A stretch of 37,737 bases of DNA from Bacillota bacterium (GCA_009782085.1 WQUN01000251.1:1-37737), one strand, 5' to 3'; shown: positions 7,835 to 16,108, counted from the stretch's first letter. The notes: generated from the sequence alone by a model not told the origin. A program made the numbers and translations.

Positions 7835-8973
7835 AACAGCAGACTCGCGCACGTCCCGAGCCACATGAACGGCCCGAGCGGCACGCGCGTCTTTCGCCCG
7901 GTTTTGCCGGCGGCGGCCATGCCGACCCCGCCGACGGCCGCGGCAGCCATCGAGAGGAATACGGCGGGCATAACGCCGCGAAAACCCAGATACAGGCCGA
8001 TCGCCGCCGCGAGCTTCACGTCCCCCGCGCCGAGGCCCCCGCGCGCCAACGCGTAGGCGGCCAGGAACAGCCCTCCGGCCAGGGCCGCGCCGAGGGCGGA
8101 GCCGGCGAACACGCCCGGCGCGGCGGCTGGGTCGCCGTAAGCCCTCGCCGCCGCCGTCAGGGCCCAAGCCCCGGCCATACAGGCCAGCCATTTGTTCGGG
8201 ATGAGCCCGCTTCTGAGATCCCTGACGGCTATGGCCGCCAAAAAGGCGTTCAGCGCGCAGCATTGCAGCGCGTATAAATGCCCGGCCGAGGGGCCGCGGA
8301 CGCGGAAGAACAGGGCGGCGAAACAGAGCGACAGAACAACCCCGGCGGCGTAAAACGCGGCGGCCGGCGGGGCGGCCGGCCACGCGCAGGGGCCGGGAGC
8401 GCCGGGCGAACGCCCGTAAAAGCGCGGATGAGCGGCCGGCCCCGCAACGGGGCCGGAAATATGGGCGTTTCGTTTTGAAACGGGCTGAAAACGAGCCCGA
8501 AATGCGCGGCTTCTGGCGCTTTCGGACGAAGTTTGAAGCCTATTTTCTATGGTGATAGTCGTAAAAAGCGTTGATGCGTCGTTATGCGGGCCGCCCCTAC
8601 AGTTACAAAAGGCGCGTTTGCACGATTTCGCAGGGGCGGCGTTCTGCCGCCCGCCCGTATCAACACTGTTTGCGACTATCACCTTTTCTATCGAAATCGC
8701 TATATCTGCCGAACGCCCATTAAAACACTGCGGAGCGTCCGTCCCCGCGCCGGGGCCGGTAGCGCCGGCCGAACGCCCGTCAAAACGCGCAAAACGCGGC
8801 TGGGCGTCCTGCCCCGCGCCGTAGCCGGTAGCGCCGACTAAACGCCCGTCCAAGCGCGGCGGGATCTCCGTACCGCCGTCGGAAACGCCGGGCCGGGGCG
8901 ACAGCGGTGAAGCCTCCGGCGCCGTTTTTTTTCCGCGGCGGGTCCCGGGTTCGTATATGGCTGATAACGGCAA
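7801..8973 (-). CDS. A24-family prepilin peptidase with repeat-derived N-terminal region
   Basis: The C-terminal half (codons in about 7830-8390) is a polytopic A24 aspartyl peptidase. Both catalytic Asp motifs are visible: VRDLRSGLIPNKW and GAGDVKLAAAIGLYLG. The family cleaves leader peptides of type IV pilin-like proteins at the membrane. The first about 190 codons lack family similarity and consist of repeated GRSxGATGPGAG-like units plus an in-frame MITE. The ORF starts at a TTG with AGGTGA upstream (8973). I see no ATG or GTG close to the peptidase domain, so the start is uncertain. The last about eleven codons and the stop come from the 110-bp element. No pilin genes are nearby. The domain call is firm; whether this gene is functional is open. 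Confidence 0.7.
   Translation of the reverse strand: MPLSAIYEPGTRRGKKTAPEASPLSPRPGVSDGGTEIPPRLDGRLVGATGYGAGQDAQPRFARFDGRSAGATGPGAGTDAPQCFNGRSADIAISIEKVIVANSVDTGGRQNAAPAKSCKRAFCNCRGGPHNDASTLFTTITIENRLQTSSESARSRAFRARFQPVSKRNAHISGPVAGPAAHPRFYGRSPGAPGPCAWPAAPPAAAFYAAGVVLSLCFAALFFRVRGPSAGHLYALQCCALNAFLAAIAVRDLRSGLIPNKWLACMAGAWALTAAARAYGDPAAAPGVFAGSALGAALAGGLFLAAYALARGGLGAGDVKLAAAIGLYLGFRGVMPAVFLSMAAAAVGGVGMAAAGKTGRKTRVPLGPFMWLGTCASLLLAASTNPSLSF
8543..8691. mobile_element. 133-bp MITE with 28-bp TIRs and 8-bp target-site duplication
   Basis: The element spans 8551-8683. The left end GGTGATAGTCGTAAAAAGCG matches the reverse complement of the right end (GGTGATAGTCGCAAACAGTG). Over 28 bp there are four mismatches. 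TTTTCTAT occurs immediately outside both ends (8543-8550 and 8684-8691), a perfect 8-bp target-site duplication. The interior holds GGGGCGGC/GCCGCCC hairpins and no ORF of its own. Element plus duplication add 141 bp, a multiple of three, so the surrounding ORF stays open. Confidence 0.85.
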
Positions 8974-9024
8974 TGTTTCACCTGTCTTTGCTTTTTGGGA
9001 TGGACTTGTCCGATGACCTGTATG

Positions 9025-10227
9025 TTATGGTTTCCCCGACGGCCATTCCTCATTCAGCAGCGTCAGCCCTTCCCCGTCCTTGCCGACCCTGTAATCGGCC
9101 GCGTAATCCACATGGCCCCAATACGCGTCGCTCTCCTTGTACCCGTGCACAAATACGCTGAACGATACGCCGTCGCCGGTCACAACGACGTTTTCGTAGC
9201 CCATGCGGTCGCTGTCGTCAAACTTTGGCAGAGCGGACGCCCTGAACAGCGTCACCATATCGCCGCCGTCCGGCCTGCAGCGCACAAGGTCGGAAATCGG
9301 CAAACCGTCCGCGTATGATACTCCGGTATCGCGATCCCCATAGAAGTATGTCTCGCCGGTGTCGTGCCTCCCATAAAAACAGCCGTCCCCGGCGCATAGG
9401 ATGACCGGGTAAACCGCCGCGCCAAGGTATTCGTTTTCCGAACCGTCGGGGCGCACGCGGCGCAAACCCTCCGGGCTTTCCGTGCGCGCGAATGTGAAAT
9501 AGTTGTAATAAATCCATTCCCCGACAATGAAAAATTTGTCGTCATCCGTCAAATTCAATTTCACCGCGTCGGAGCCGTCTTTTTTCACGCAGGCAAAATA
9601 TCCGTTAAACAGCATGGCGCTCCCTTCGTAGTCCCCCACGCACACGACCGCCCAGTCCCCGCAAACCCCGAAACAGACGACAGACGGCCGTTCCGCCAAG
9701 CCGTCGTCATATGTCCGGAATACGGCGGACGGAAAAGCCGCGAGCCGCTTGGGAGGCGATTCGCCGCCGCCCGGAGACTCGCTGTAAAGCACGCAGTCGT
9801 ACCCTTCGAATCTGTAGAAATATTGCGTTTCTCCGTCTGCCCCAACGAAATGACCGCCGTTGTCCGGCCGCGTCCGAATAACCGGAGAATCAGCGGTTCC
9901 GGCCGCCTCCGCGCCGTGAGACGCGCTTTCAACCGCCGCCGGACTGTCAAAAGGGACAGGGTTTTCAACCGCCGCCGGACTGTTAATAGGGGCAACGCTT
10001 CCAACCGCCGCCGGACTGTCAATAGGGGCAACGCTTTCAACCGCCGCCGGACTGTCAACATACGCTGCGCTTTCATCCGCCCCGGAAGCGGCGGCAGGGT
10101 TCGCGCCCCCTTCCATCCCCAAACCGGCGGCAGGCGCAGGCTCCGTGTTTTTATCCCGCGCGCAGCCGGCGGCGTTTGCCAACAGGAAAATCAGGATAAA
10201 CGCCAATATCGGTTTCGGTATTTTCAT
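9025..10227 (-). CDS. Lipoprotein with DUF5050-like repeat domain
   Basis: 400 residues. The N-terminus MKIPKPILAFILIFLLANAAGC ends in a lipobox with Cys22, so the protein is probably anchored on the outer face of the membrane. Residues about 45-105 are a low-complexity stalk of four 12-residue repeats (DSPAAVES type). The rest has recurring short YFYRF, GEWIYYNYF and GCFYGRHD blocks separated by about 40-50 residues, reminiscent of the DUF5050 beta-propeller-like family; this is a tentative assignment. Its ATG overlaps the stop of the penicillin-binding protein gene (ATGA), with GGGAGC upstream, so the two are translationally coupled. A sensor or wall-associated role is only a guess. Confidence 0.75.
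   Translation of the reverse strand: MKIPKPILAFILIFLLANAAGCARDKNTEPAPAAGLGMEGGANPAAASGADESAAYVDSPAAVESVAPIDSPAAVGSVAPINSPAAVENPVPFDSPAAVESASHGAEAAGTADSPVIRTRPDNGGHFVGADGETQYFYRFEGYDCVLYSESPGGGESPPKRLAAFPSAVFRTYDDGLAERPSVVCFGVCGDWAVVCVGDYEGSAMLFNGYFACVKKDGSDAVKLNLTDDDKFFIVGEWIYYNYFTFARTESPEGLRRVRPDGSENEYLGAAVYPVILCAGDGCFYGRHDTGETYFYGDRDTGVSYADGLPISDLVRCRPDGGDMVTLFRASALPKFDDSDRMGYENVVVTGDGVSFSVFVHGYKESDAYWGHVDYAADYRVGKDGEGLTLLNEEWPSGKP
9930..10073. repeat. Four 36-bp in-frame tandem repeats coding for the lipoprotein stalk
   Basis: The motif CAACCGCCGCCGGACTGT starts at 9930, 9966, 10002 and 10038, an exact 36-bp period. It encodes SPAAVE-type 12-residue units on the minus strand. Confidence 0.9.
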
Positions 10228-11636
10228 TGTAAGCTCCCTAAACGCCGATTCTCCGCTTCCAGCGCCTTCTCCATCACGCTCTTTGCCATTCCGAGCACCT
10301 TTGAGCTCCCGCCGATATTCTCCCCGAGCACGCAGACGACGGCTGCCGGCTTGTCCGCCGGGGCAAAGCCGACGAACCAGCCGTGATCCGCCCCGTTGGG
10401 GTTTTGCGCGGAGCCGGTCTTCCCGGCCATTGTCACGCCGTCCGGCGCGGCGTTTCTGCCGGTGCCGTTTTCGACCGCGCCGGTCATCATCTCCGTCAGT
10501 GCCCGCGCCTGTTCCGCGCTCATGGCCTGGCGGAGCATCTCCGGCATGACATTGCCGGTCTCGTAGCCCCCGGCGGTAAGCTCGCGGTCGACGACGTAGG
10601 GCTTCATCATGATGCCGCCGTTGGCCACGGCCGCGGCGACCAAGGCCATTTGCAAAGGCGTCGTCATCGTTCTGCCCTGCCCGATGGCCGTCTCGACGAT
10701 CTCGTTTCCGCCCGCGCCGGCGTCCAGCGGGAAGGAGCCGTCGCCGTGTTCCAGGGAAAAATCGAGCGTGGAGTTGAACAGCGCCGCCTCGGCGGCGGAG
10801 CGCAGGTTCCGCGGGCCGACCCGTAGGCCCAGCGCGGCGAAAAAGGTGTTGCAGGACACGGCGAACGCCCGTTTAATGTCCTCCCGGCCGTGGGCGGTCC
10901 CGTTGAAGCAGCTTATTGTCCTGCCGCCGAAATCGCCGGAACCCTTGCAGTCGTATTCGAAGCCGTATACGTCGGGCAGGCTTTGCAGCGCGGCCAGAGC
11001 GGTTATTATCTTGAAAACCGAGCCGGGCGGATACATCCCCTGGCTGGCGCGGTTCAAAAGGGGGCTGTTGTCCGTGTCGCCGCGGAGCTTGTCCCAGTCC
11101 GCGGCGATAGTGTTCGGGTCGAAGTTCGGGTAGGAGACCATCGCGAGCACCTTCCCCGTGGAGGGCTCCAGGACGACTACCGCGCCCTTGCGCCCGCCCA
11201 GCGCGTCGTACGCGGCCTGCTGCACGTCCGCGTCCAGCGTCAGGACGAGGCTGTTGCCCTTGACGGGCGCGCCGGTCAGCAGCCGGCCGATCCGCTGGAT
11301 CACCTCCAGGTGGGGGTTTTCGAGCTCGAAGTTGAACTTGGCCTCTATCCCGGATAAATGATTTTTATCGGCGCAGCCGACCGCGTGGGCGAAGAGCCGG
11401 CCGTACGGGTATGTCCTGGCGTCCGCCGCGCCCGAGGCTATGACGCGGTTTTGGGCGTCCAGGATGTCCCCCCTGACCACGTCTTCCTTTTCCAGGCTGA
11501 CGCGGGGGTTCAGCGGGCTGTTGACCACAGTCCCCGCGTCAAAGACGATAAACTTCGCCAGATACGCGACCAGCGCCGCGAACAGGAGGAAGTAGAGCCA
11601 GAACACGCGCCGGATGCTTTTTTTCATGGCGTCCAT
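10224..11636 (-). CDS. Class B penicillin-binding protein (D,D-transpeptidase)
   Basis: 470 residues with one N-terminal membrane segment (about 12-31) and a periplasm-side transpeptidase domain. The three active-site motifs are present: SVFK at 206-209, SCN at 261-263 and KTG at 406-408. Class B PBPs cross-link peptidoglycan during elongation, division or sporulation. The short N-terminal region fits the small PbpA/FtsI-like group of Firmicutes. No SEDS partner (FtsW/RodA) gene is adjacent. The start is the ATG at 11636; an ATG three codons on is also possible. The downstream lipoprotein gene overlaps the stop by four bases. The upstream spacer is AT-rich (TTGTGA...TATATT), a possible weak promoter. 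Confidence 0.92.
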   Translation of the reverse strand: MDAMKKSIRRVFWLYFLLFAALVAYLAKFIVFDAGTVVNSPLNPRVSLEKEDVVRGDILDAQNRVIASGAADARTYPYGRLFAHAVGCADKNHLSGIEAKFNFELENPHLEVIQRIGRLLTGAPVKGNSLVLTLDADVQQAAYDALGGRKGAVVVLEPSTGKVLAMVSYPNFDPNTIAADWDKLRGDTDNSPLLNRASQGMYPPGSVFKIITALAALQSLPDVYGFEYDCKGSGDFGGRTISCFNGTAHGREDIKRAFAVSCNTFFAALGLRVGPRNLRSAAEAALFNSTLDFSLEHGDGSFPLDAGAGGNEIVETAIGQGRTMTTPLQMALVAAAVANGGIMMKPYVVDRELTAGGYETGNVMPEMLRQAMSAEQARALTEMMTGAVENGTGRNAAPDGVTMAGKTGSAQNPNGADHGWFVGFAPADKPAAVVCVLGENIGGSSKVLGMAKSVMEKALEAENRRLGSLQ

Positions 11637-11691
11637 CTATTCACCCATATGCAAGGCATATTTTCTGTAGTAATATATACCGGATTAAATA

Positions 11692-12165
11692 TCACAAGCA
11701 CTGGAAAAAGTCAATCCAATCCAGAATGACGCCCGAGAATACCCAGCCTTTCGGCGTCCAGCGGTAGCCGGAGAGGGAGCGCTTGCCGCTGTATGTCGGA
11801 TAGAGCCAGAAGCCTCCGCCGCTTTTAAGCCAGATATACGTGTGCCGCCCGACGCAGCCGCTCGCGGAGCGGGCGTTGACGGCGTTTTCGCCGGGTAATA
11901 CCGTTTCGGAGGGCGTACGCTCCGGCGGCGCGCCCGGCGGTTTCTCCGGAAGGGCGCAGATCGGGACAGGCCCCGGCGGCGCGGACACGCGGCGGCTCTC
12001 CGTCCGGGCGGCCGGATCGGGCAAGCGGTATGTAAGCTCACATCGGCGGGTGATTTCCGCGCCGGCGCCGTAATAACAGGAGGCAAACGGCTCCCGCCCC
12101 GGGCGGGGTTCGGGTTTTTCGGCCGTCAGCTGCTCATCGCCCATAAGATCGCCCATAAGATACAT
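11692..12165 (-). CDS. Small protein with aromatic-rich C-terminus, function unknown
   Basis: I start it at the ATG at 12165 (MYLMGDLMGDEQLTAEKP), which has AAGGAGAG at ideal spacing, rather than the track's 12213; this gives 157 residues. The middle is Pro/Glu-rich and low in complexity. The last about 60 residues (GRHTYIWLKSGGGFWLYPTY then GYRWTPKGWVFSGV) resemble a short Clostridia family usually annotated without good reason as 'transporter', in which a similar FWFYP...GYRW...GWVYYG block ends in FQCF; here the end is FFQCL. That resemblance is from memory. No membrane segment or signal peptide is obvious. Confidence 0.65.
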   Translation of the reverse strand: MYLMGDLMGDEQLTAEKPEPRPGREPFASCYYGAGAEITRRCELTYRLPDPAARTESRRVSAPPGPVPICALPEKPPGAPPERTPSETVLPGENAVNARSASGCVGRHTYIWLKSGGGFWLYPTYSGKRSLSGYRWTPKGWVFSGVILDWIDFFQCL

Positions 12166-12194
12166 CGCATTCTCTCCTTGCGGCATGATATAGA

Positions 12195-12260
12195 TACCGG
12201 ATGCAGAAAACATTTGCCAACGACGTAGACAGAGGAGGCTAATGTTTTCGCACTCCGGTA
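12195..12260. repeat. 66-bp inverted-repeat element, second copy
   Basis: The arms TACCGGATGCAGAAAACATT and AATGTTTTCGCACTCCGGTA match the element at 7391-7450. It lies between two divergent genes. The right arm sequence also recurs at about 20551-20568, at the far upstream end of the methyltransferase ORF. Confidence 0.75.
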
Positions 12261-12510
12261 GAAAATCCCCAAATATATGATATGAACCCGGTGATGATTT
12301 TGACCGACTTTATCTTCACATCCCAGGACGATTCCTGGGACATGGCGCTCGCGGAGGCGCGGGACAGCCTGAAAGGCGTGGGCTTCGCGCTCCGGCGCTG
12401 GCTAAGGCGGGGCGTAGGCCTCGCGTCGGCGGAGGGCGGCTTTTCCGAAATCTCCGTGGCCCTCGCGAACAGGGGGCCTGTTTTCATCCGGCATATTTTT
12501 CCTGTGGAGT

Positions 12511-13893
12511 TTGTCGCGGATATGGCGGATTTCGCGGGGGATTTCCTGGCGGGGAGCACGGGCAACCGGCGCGGCTTGGGCGAAACGAGCGGCGGGGAGG
12601 GGCGGCGCTGCGGGGACGTTGCAGCCGAGCGGCGGGGGTGGCGAGGCAAGACTGTGCTGCGAGAACAGCCGGCGCTGCGGGGATGGAATGAGCGGCGGGA
12701 ACGCCGTAATATGCCCGCGCGGCGATAGCGAAATGAGCGGACAGAACTGCGGGGACGGCTGGCGTTGCGGGGGCGTTGCAAACGGACGGCGCGGCGAGGG
12801 CGAAATACGCGGCGGGGGCGGCGGGGCCGGACTCGGACTGCGCGCGGAAGGCGTCGCGTCCCGCATTGCTTTGAGGCTGCGTGAAATGACGCCGCCGGGC
12901 GGGACTTTTTCGGTACAGGTCCGCGTACTGGACACGGAGGGCGCGAATTACGCGGAAAGCGTGAGAGAGACGGACAATCGGCCTGAAAATAACGATCAGC
13001 TTGAAAATAATCATAAATATGTCACCCTGAGCGCAGCGAAGGGTCTGAAGATTCTTCGCCGCGCTCAGTATGACGCCGGATCATTTACTAATCCGAACGG
13101 CTGCAAGGAGGGCGCTGAGAATGACGCGGGCGCGATACGCGCGGAAATTGCGATGGAGGGGAACCGCGCGGCGGCACATGAAAATGAGGCGGGCGCGGAG
13201 CGCCTTTTCCCCGGCAAGGGCGGGCTCGCCCGCCTGGCTGCCGATTATCTGGAAGGCCTCGGCTTTGTCCAGGACGCGAAAAACCCCCTGAACGTCGTCT
13301 CAATACTGGCCGACGGCGGGCTTGTCCGCGCGGGCGTCTCCCGCGCCGGCGAAAACCTCAGCGCCTGGCCGGGAGGGATGCGCCGGTTCGAACGGGGGGA
13401 AGAGAGGGTCAGCCGCGCGGAGTTCAAGCTGCTGGAGGCCGCGGAGGTCTTTTCGCTCGATATGGCCTCTTTCCGCCATGCGCTGGACCTGGGCGCGGCT
13501 CCGGGCGGTTGGAGCCGCATCCTGGCGGAGGCCGGCGCCGAGGTCTGCGCCGTGGACCCGGCTACGCTGTCCGAGAAGCTGCGATCGTACCGGAATATCC
13601 GGCATTATCGCGTGACGGCTCAGGAGTTTATCCGAACGGGCGCCCAAACCTTTGACCTGATCGTCAACGACATGCGCATGGACGCCGCCGAGTCGGCGAA
13701 GATCATGCTGGACGCCGCCGGGATGCTGAAAGACGGCGGGACGATGGTCATGACGCTGAAACTTCCGGAGGCGAAAAAAAGAGCGGCCATGGACAGGGCG
13801 CTGTCCGTCCTGGCCAAAAAGTACGGCGGCCTGAGGGCGAGGCAGCTTTTCCACAACCGCTCGGAGGTTACGGTGACGGGAAGGAAACGCTAA
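12511..13893 (+). CDS. Open frame carrying the intact FtsJ-like methyltransferase domain of the split gene
   Basis: This is the ORF a gene caller would report. Its first about 115 codons translate repeat DNA (Gly/Arg/Cys-rich) and are probably not native. The catalytic half is complete: LDLGAAPGGWSRIL for SAM binding, and the K-D-K-E tetrad visible as RAEFKLLEA, VNDMRMD, MTLKLPEA and RSEVTVTG. Conservation of the tetrad suggests selection until recently. The actual translation start is unclear. It converges on melA with 26 bases between the stops. Confidence 0.55.
   Translation: MSRIWRISRGISWRGARATGAAWAKRAAGRGGAAGTLQPSGGGGEARLCCENSRRCGDGMSGGNAVICPRGDSEMSGQNCGDGWRCGGVANGRRGEGEIRGGGGGAGLGLRAEGVASRIALRLREMTPPGGTFSVQVRVLDTEGANYAESVRETDNRPENNDQLENNHKYVTLSAAKGLKILRRAQYDAGSFTNPNGCKEGAENDAGAIRAEIAMEGNRAAAHENEAGAERLFPGKGGLARLAADYLEGLGFVQDAKNPLNVVSILADGGLVRAGVSRAGENLSAWPGGMRRFERGEERVSRAEFKLLEAAEVFSLDMASFRHALDLGAAPGGWSRILAEAGAEVCAVDPATLSEKLRSYRNIRHYRVTAQEFIRTGAQTFDLIVNDMRMDAAESAKIMLDAAGMLKDGGTMVMTLKLPEAKKRAAMDRALSVLAKKYGGLRARQLFHNRSEVTVTGRKR
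12590..12845. repeat. Degenerate GC-rich repeat block inside the methyltransferase gene
   Basis: Recurring GGCGCTGCGGGGACG, AATGAGCGG and GCGGCGGGG-type words without an exact period. The block interrupts an otherwise recognisable protein and contains the point where the coding frame changes. Confidence 0.55.
13021..13075. repeat. Degenerate copy of the 110-bp element, core only
   Basis: GTCACCCTGAGCGCAGCGAA and TTCGCCGCGCTCAGTATGAC correspond to the inner inverted repeat of the elements at 7725, 20566 and 33492. Here it is translated in frame (VTLSAAKGLKILRRAQYD) within the methyltransferase ORF. Confidence 0.8.
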
Positions 13894-13919
13894 ATCCCAG
13901 TTTGTCTTTATTCTTTCCC

Positions 13920-15239
13920 TTACTTAAACCGCCCCAAATACTCCCTGTTCGCCTCGAACATCTCGTCCACCATGTCAGAAATCTCCTGCATCGAGCACAC
14001 GGCCGCGGTCAGCGGGTCGTTCAACACGGCGTGGAATATCTTGCGCCTGTCGCCCTCGAGATACCCCTCCACCGTCAGCTCCTCGATCTGCGCGCTCGTG
14101 CCGACCAGTATCGCGACCTGCTTGGGCAGCGGCCCGACGTGGATCGGCCTGATGCCCTCCTTGCAGGCCACCACCGGCACCTCCACGCAGCAGCCCGGCG
14201 GCAGGTTGTCGATCAGGCCGAAGTTGCGGACGTTCCCGTTGAACTGGAACATCGTGTTGTCCCCGAAAACGCCGTTGAAGATGTACGCGGCGTATTCGCG
14301 GCCCCGGGCGATGTCCACCGTCTCCTGGTTCAGGTAGTCGTCTATGTCCTTTTGCCAGCTTCCGTCCTCGCGGCTGAGATACTCGTTAAGTATATACGCG
14401 TAGACGCCGGGGTTCCAGCCGGTGCCGTGGGTGCAATATTTCTCGATCAGGTCGGGCCGCTTCCGGAACCAGGCGTTGTACTCGGAGTTGTGGCCGGACG
14501 ACTCCGTGACGTAGAGGCCGAAATGCCTGAACATCTCGTTGCGGACGATCTCCTCGTTGTATATCTCCGGCTTCGCCACGGCCTCGCGGATCCTGGGATA
14601 GGCGTCGGCGCCGTTGACCTTGTACTCCAGATAGAAGGCCTGGTGGTTGATCCCGGCGCAGAGGTAGGTCACTTCCTTCTCATAATCGGCGCCGATCCAG
14701 CGGGCCAGCATCTCCGCGGTCCCCTGGACGCTGTGGCACAGGCCTGTTATGTTGAGCTTCGTCTCGGACTGGAGCGTTCGGCAGAGCATAGCCATAGGGT
14801 TGGTGTAGTTCAGGACGACCGCGTTCGGCGCGTACTTTTCGATGTCCCGGCAGATCTCCAGCATCGGCGTGATGGTGCGCAGATAGCGGAAAATGCCCGA
14901 CGGCCCGCGCGTGTCGCCGATATTCGTGTCCACGCCGTATTTCTTCGGAATTTCGATGTCCGTGCGGAAAATCCGCGGCCCGCTCGCCAGTATGGTGATG
15001 AGCACGCCGTCCGCGCCCGAAAGCGCCTCCGCCCGGTTCGTCGTGACCGTCACCTTCGCGGGATAGTTCCCCTGGGCGATGATCTTTCTGACCGCGCGGG
15101 AGACGTAGTCCAGCCGCTCGGTGTTGATGTCCATCAGCGCGACCTCGCAGTCCGCGAAAGCGGGGAACGTCAGGATGTCCTTGACCAGCGTCCTCGTGAA
15201 GCCGAAGCTCCCCGCCCCGATAAACGCTATCTTTTTCAT
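13920..15239 (-). CDS. melA: Glycoside hydrolase family 4 alpha-galactosidase (MelA-like)
   Basis: 439 residues, the usual GH4 length. The N-terminal NAD-binding loop reads GAGSFGFT. Further family motifs are [29 protein letters not shown] and [15 protein letters not shown]; the Cys and His residues in these fit the Mn2+ site. GH4 enzymes use NAD+ and a divalent metal to hydrolyse alpha- or beta-glycosides by a redox-elimination route in the cytoplasm. The MelA subgroup acts on alpha-galactosides such as melibiose. AAGGAGG precedes the ATG. The gene has its own promoter and no sugar transporter beside it, so substrate uptake is encoded elsewhere. Alpha-glucosidase specificity cannot be excluded. 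Confidence 0.9.
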   Translation of the reverse strand: MKKIAFIGAGSFGFTRTLVKDILTFPAFADCEVALMDINTERLDYVSRAVRKIIAQGNYPAKVTVTTNRAEALSGADGVLITILASGPRIFRTDIEIPKKYGVDTNIGDTRGPSGIFRYLRTITPMLEICRDIEKYAPNAVVLNYTNPMAMLCRTLQSETKLNITGLCHSVQGTAEMLARWIGADYEKEVTYLCAGINHQAFYLEYKVNGADAYPRIREAVAKPEIYNEEIVRNEMFRHFGLYVTESSGHNSEYNAWFRKRPDLIEKYCTHGTGWNPGVYAYILNEYLSREDGSWQKDIDDYLNQETVDIARGREYAAYIFNGVFGDNTMFQFNGNVRNFGLIDNLPPGCCVEVPVVACKEGIRPIHVGPLPKQVAILVGTSAQIEELTVEGYLEGDRRKIFHAVLNDPLTAAVCSMQEISDMVDEMFEANREYLGRFK

Positions 15240-15282
15240 GGCCTACCTCCTTGGGATATACGATATGTGGAGTACGCACTAC

Positions 15283-15310
15283 ATTATACAGCCGGGGGCG
15301 GGAATGTCAA
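15283..15310 (-). promoter_or_regulatory. Sigma-A-type promoter of melA
   Basis: On the minus strand, TTGACA and TATAAT, both perfect consensus, are separated by 16 bp. The -10 lies about 45 bases upstream of the melA start codon. No operator palindrome was recognised. Confidence 0.85.
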
Positions 15311-15319
15311 CGGAGCGAG

Positions 15320-16108
15320 TTAAAACCATATGGAAAAATACCTGGCCAAATATGTATCCGTTTCGTCTTTCCCCAGAACTTCCTCCCTGACGCACCCGTC
15401 CCCCTCGTAAACCCTGAACGCGTTCCCGTCCATGGTCATCCTGCCGCCGGGCGTTTTCAGAGAGATCATATATTCCTTGTTGAAGATCGAATCCGGGTGC
15501 TTCTCGCACCAGAAGCTCAGCACGGCGAAGTCCGCGTCGGCCTGGGGCTCCTCCGTGAACGCGTAGAACGGCCGCCAGACGCCCCTGAACCGCTGGTGTA
15601 TCACGTGGCCGTAGAAGCTGTCCCACTCCACGCGGTAAGCCTCGCCGTTCCACTGCTCCTGCACCTCGCCGCGGACGAGCCTTAGCGGATACCGCGGGGC
15701 CGCTATCCCGACGCCCGCGTCGCAGACATACCGTTCCCCGGCGCAGCTGACGACCAGCACCCGATGCCTTCGCATCGGTATCTCCGGGCTATCGTCGGTC
15801 AGAAACCTCCCCGCGAAATCCGCCGTGTCGAAGCCCAGATCCCTCAGCAGGCCGCCGAAAGCCCCGTTCAGCTCGAAGCAGTAGCCGCCCCTTTTGCGCG
15901 TGACAATCTTGCCGTAAAGATCATCCGGCTTCATGGAGAGCGGCGCGCCGCGGATTATGTCCGCGTTCTCGTAGGGCACGTGCGTCACATGCGCGTACTG
16001 GAGGGCGCGGAGGGTGTCCGGGGTCAGATCGAGCGGGCCGGAATAGGCTATCCTGGCGAGGTAGGCGCGGATCTTGGCGTCTGTGTAAGAATTGGCGCTC
16101 CCGTCCAT
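15320..16108 (-). CDS. nat: Arylamine N-acetyltransferase
   Basis: 262 residues from the ATG at 16108, which has GGAGG five bases upstream; the track's start at 16138 is less likely. The cysteine protease-like catalytic triad of the NAT family is present: Cys77 in RGGYCFELN, His115 in RRHRVLVV and Asp130 in VCDAGVG. These enzymes transfer acetyl groups from acetyl-CoA to arylamines and hydrazines, or in some pathways form amide bonds. It follows rpoD in the same direction, after a short palindromic spacer. The in vivo substrate is unknown. Confidence 0.92.
   Translation of the reverse strand: MDGSANSYTDAKIRAYLARIAYSGPLDLTPDTLRALQYAHVTHVPYENADIIRGAPLSMKPDDLYGKIVTRKRGGYCFELNGAFGGLLRDLGFDTADFAGRFLTDDSPEIPMRRHRVLVVSCAGERYVCDAGVGIAAPRYPLRLVRGEVQEQWNGEAYRVEWDSFYGHVIHQRFRGVWRPFYAFTEEPQADADFAVLSFWCEKHPDSIFNKEYMISLKTPGGRMTMDGNAFRVYEGDGCVREEVLGKDETDTYLARYFSIWF

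Larger units (their letters stand above)
12282..13893 (+). pseudogene. RlmM-like FtsJ-family rRNA 2'-O-methyltransferase gene, split by two insertions and a frame change
   Basis: The N-terminal part (12282 to about 12560, frame of the 12282 ORF) gives VMILTDFIFTSQDDSWDMAL and GPVFIRHIFPVEFVADMADF, matching the RlmM N-terminal domain layout. The remainder is in another frame: GGTFSVQVRVLDTEGANY (about 12898-12955), then GLARLAADYLEGLGFVQDAK and the Rossmann methyltransferase domain to 13893. Between these blocks lie a GC-rich degenerate repeat (about 12590-12845) containing the frame change, and a second insert (about 12968-13210) carrying a degenerate 110-bp element. The family methylates 23S rRNA. 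A true pseudogene, a sequencing error and frameshifting are all possible. Confidence 0.6.

Noticed and set aside
12540-12728. Programmed ribosomal frameshift in the RlmM-like gene
   Set aside because: No clear slippery heptamer with downstream structure; insertion damage explains the frame change better, so it is kept only as a possibility.
13902-15323. 473-codon plus-strand ORF opposite melA
   Set aside because: Shadow of a well-conserved GH4 gene; composition is not protein-like.
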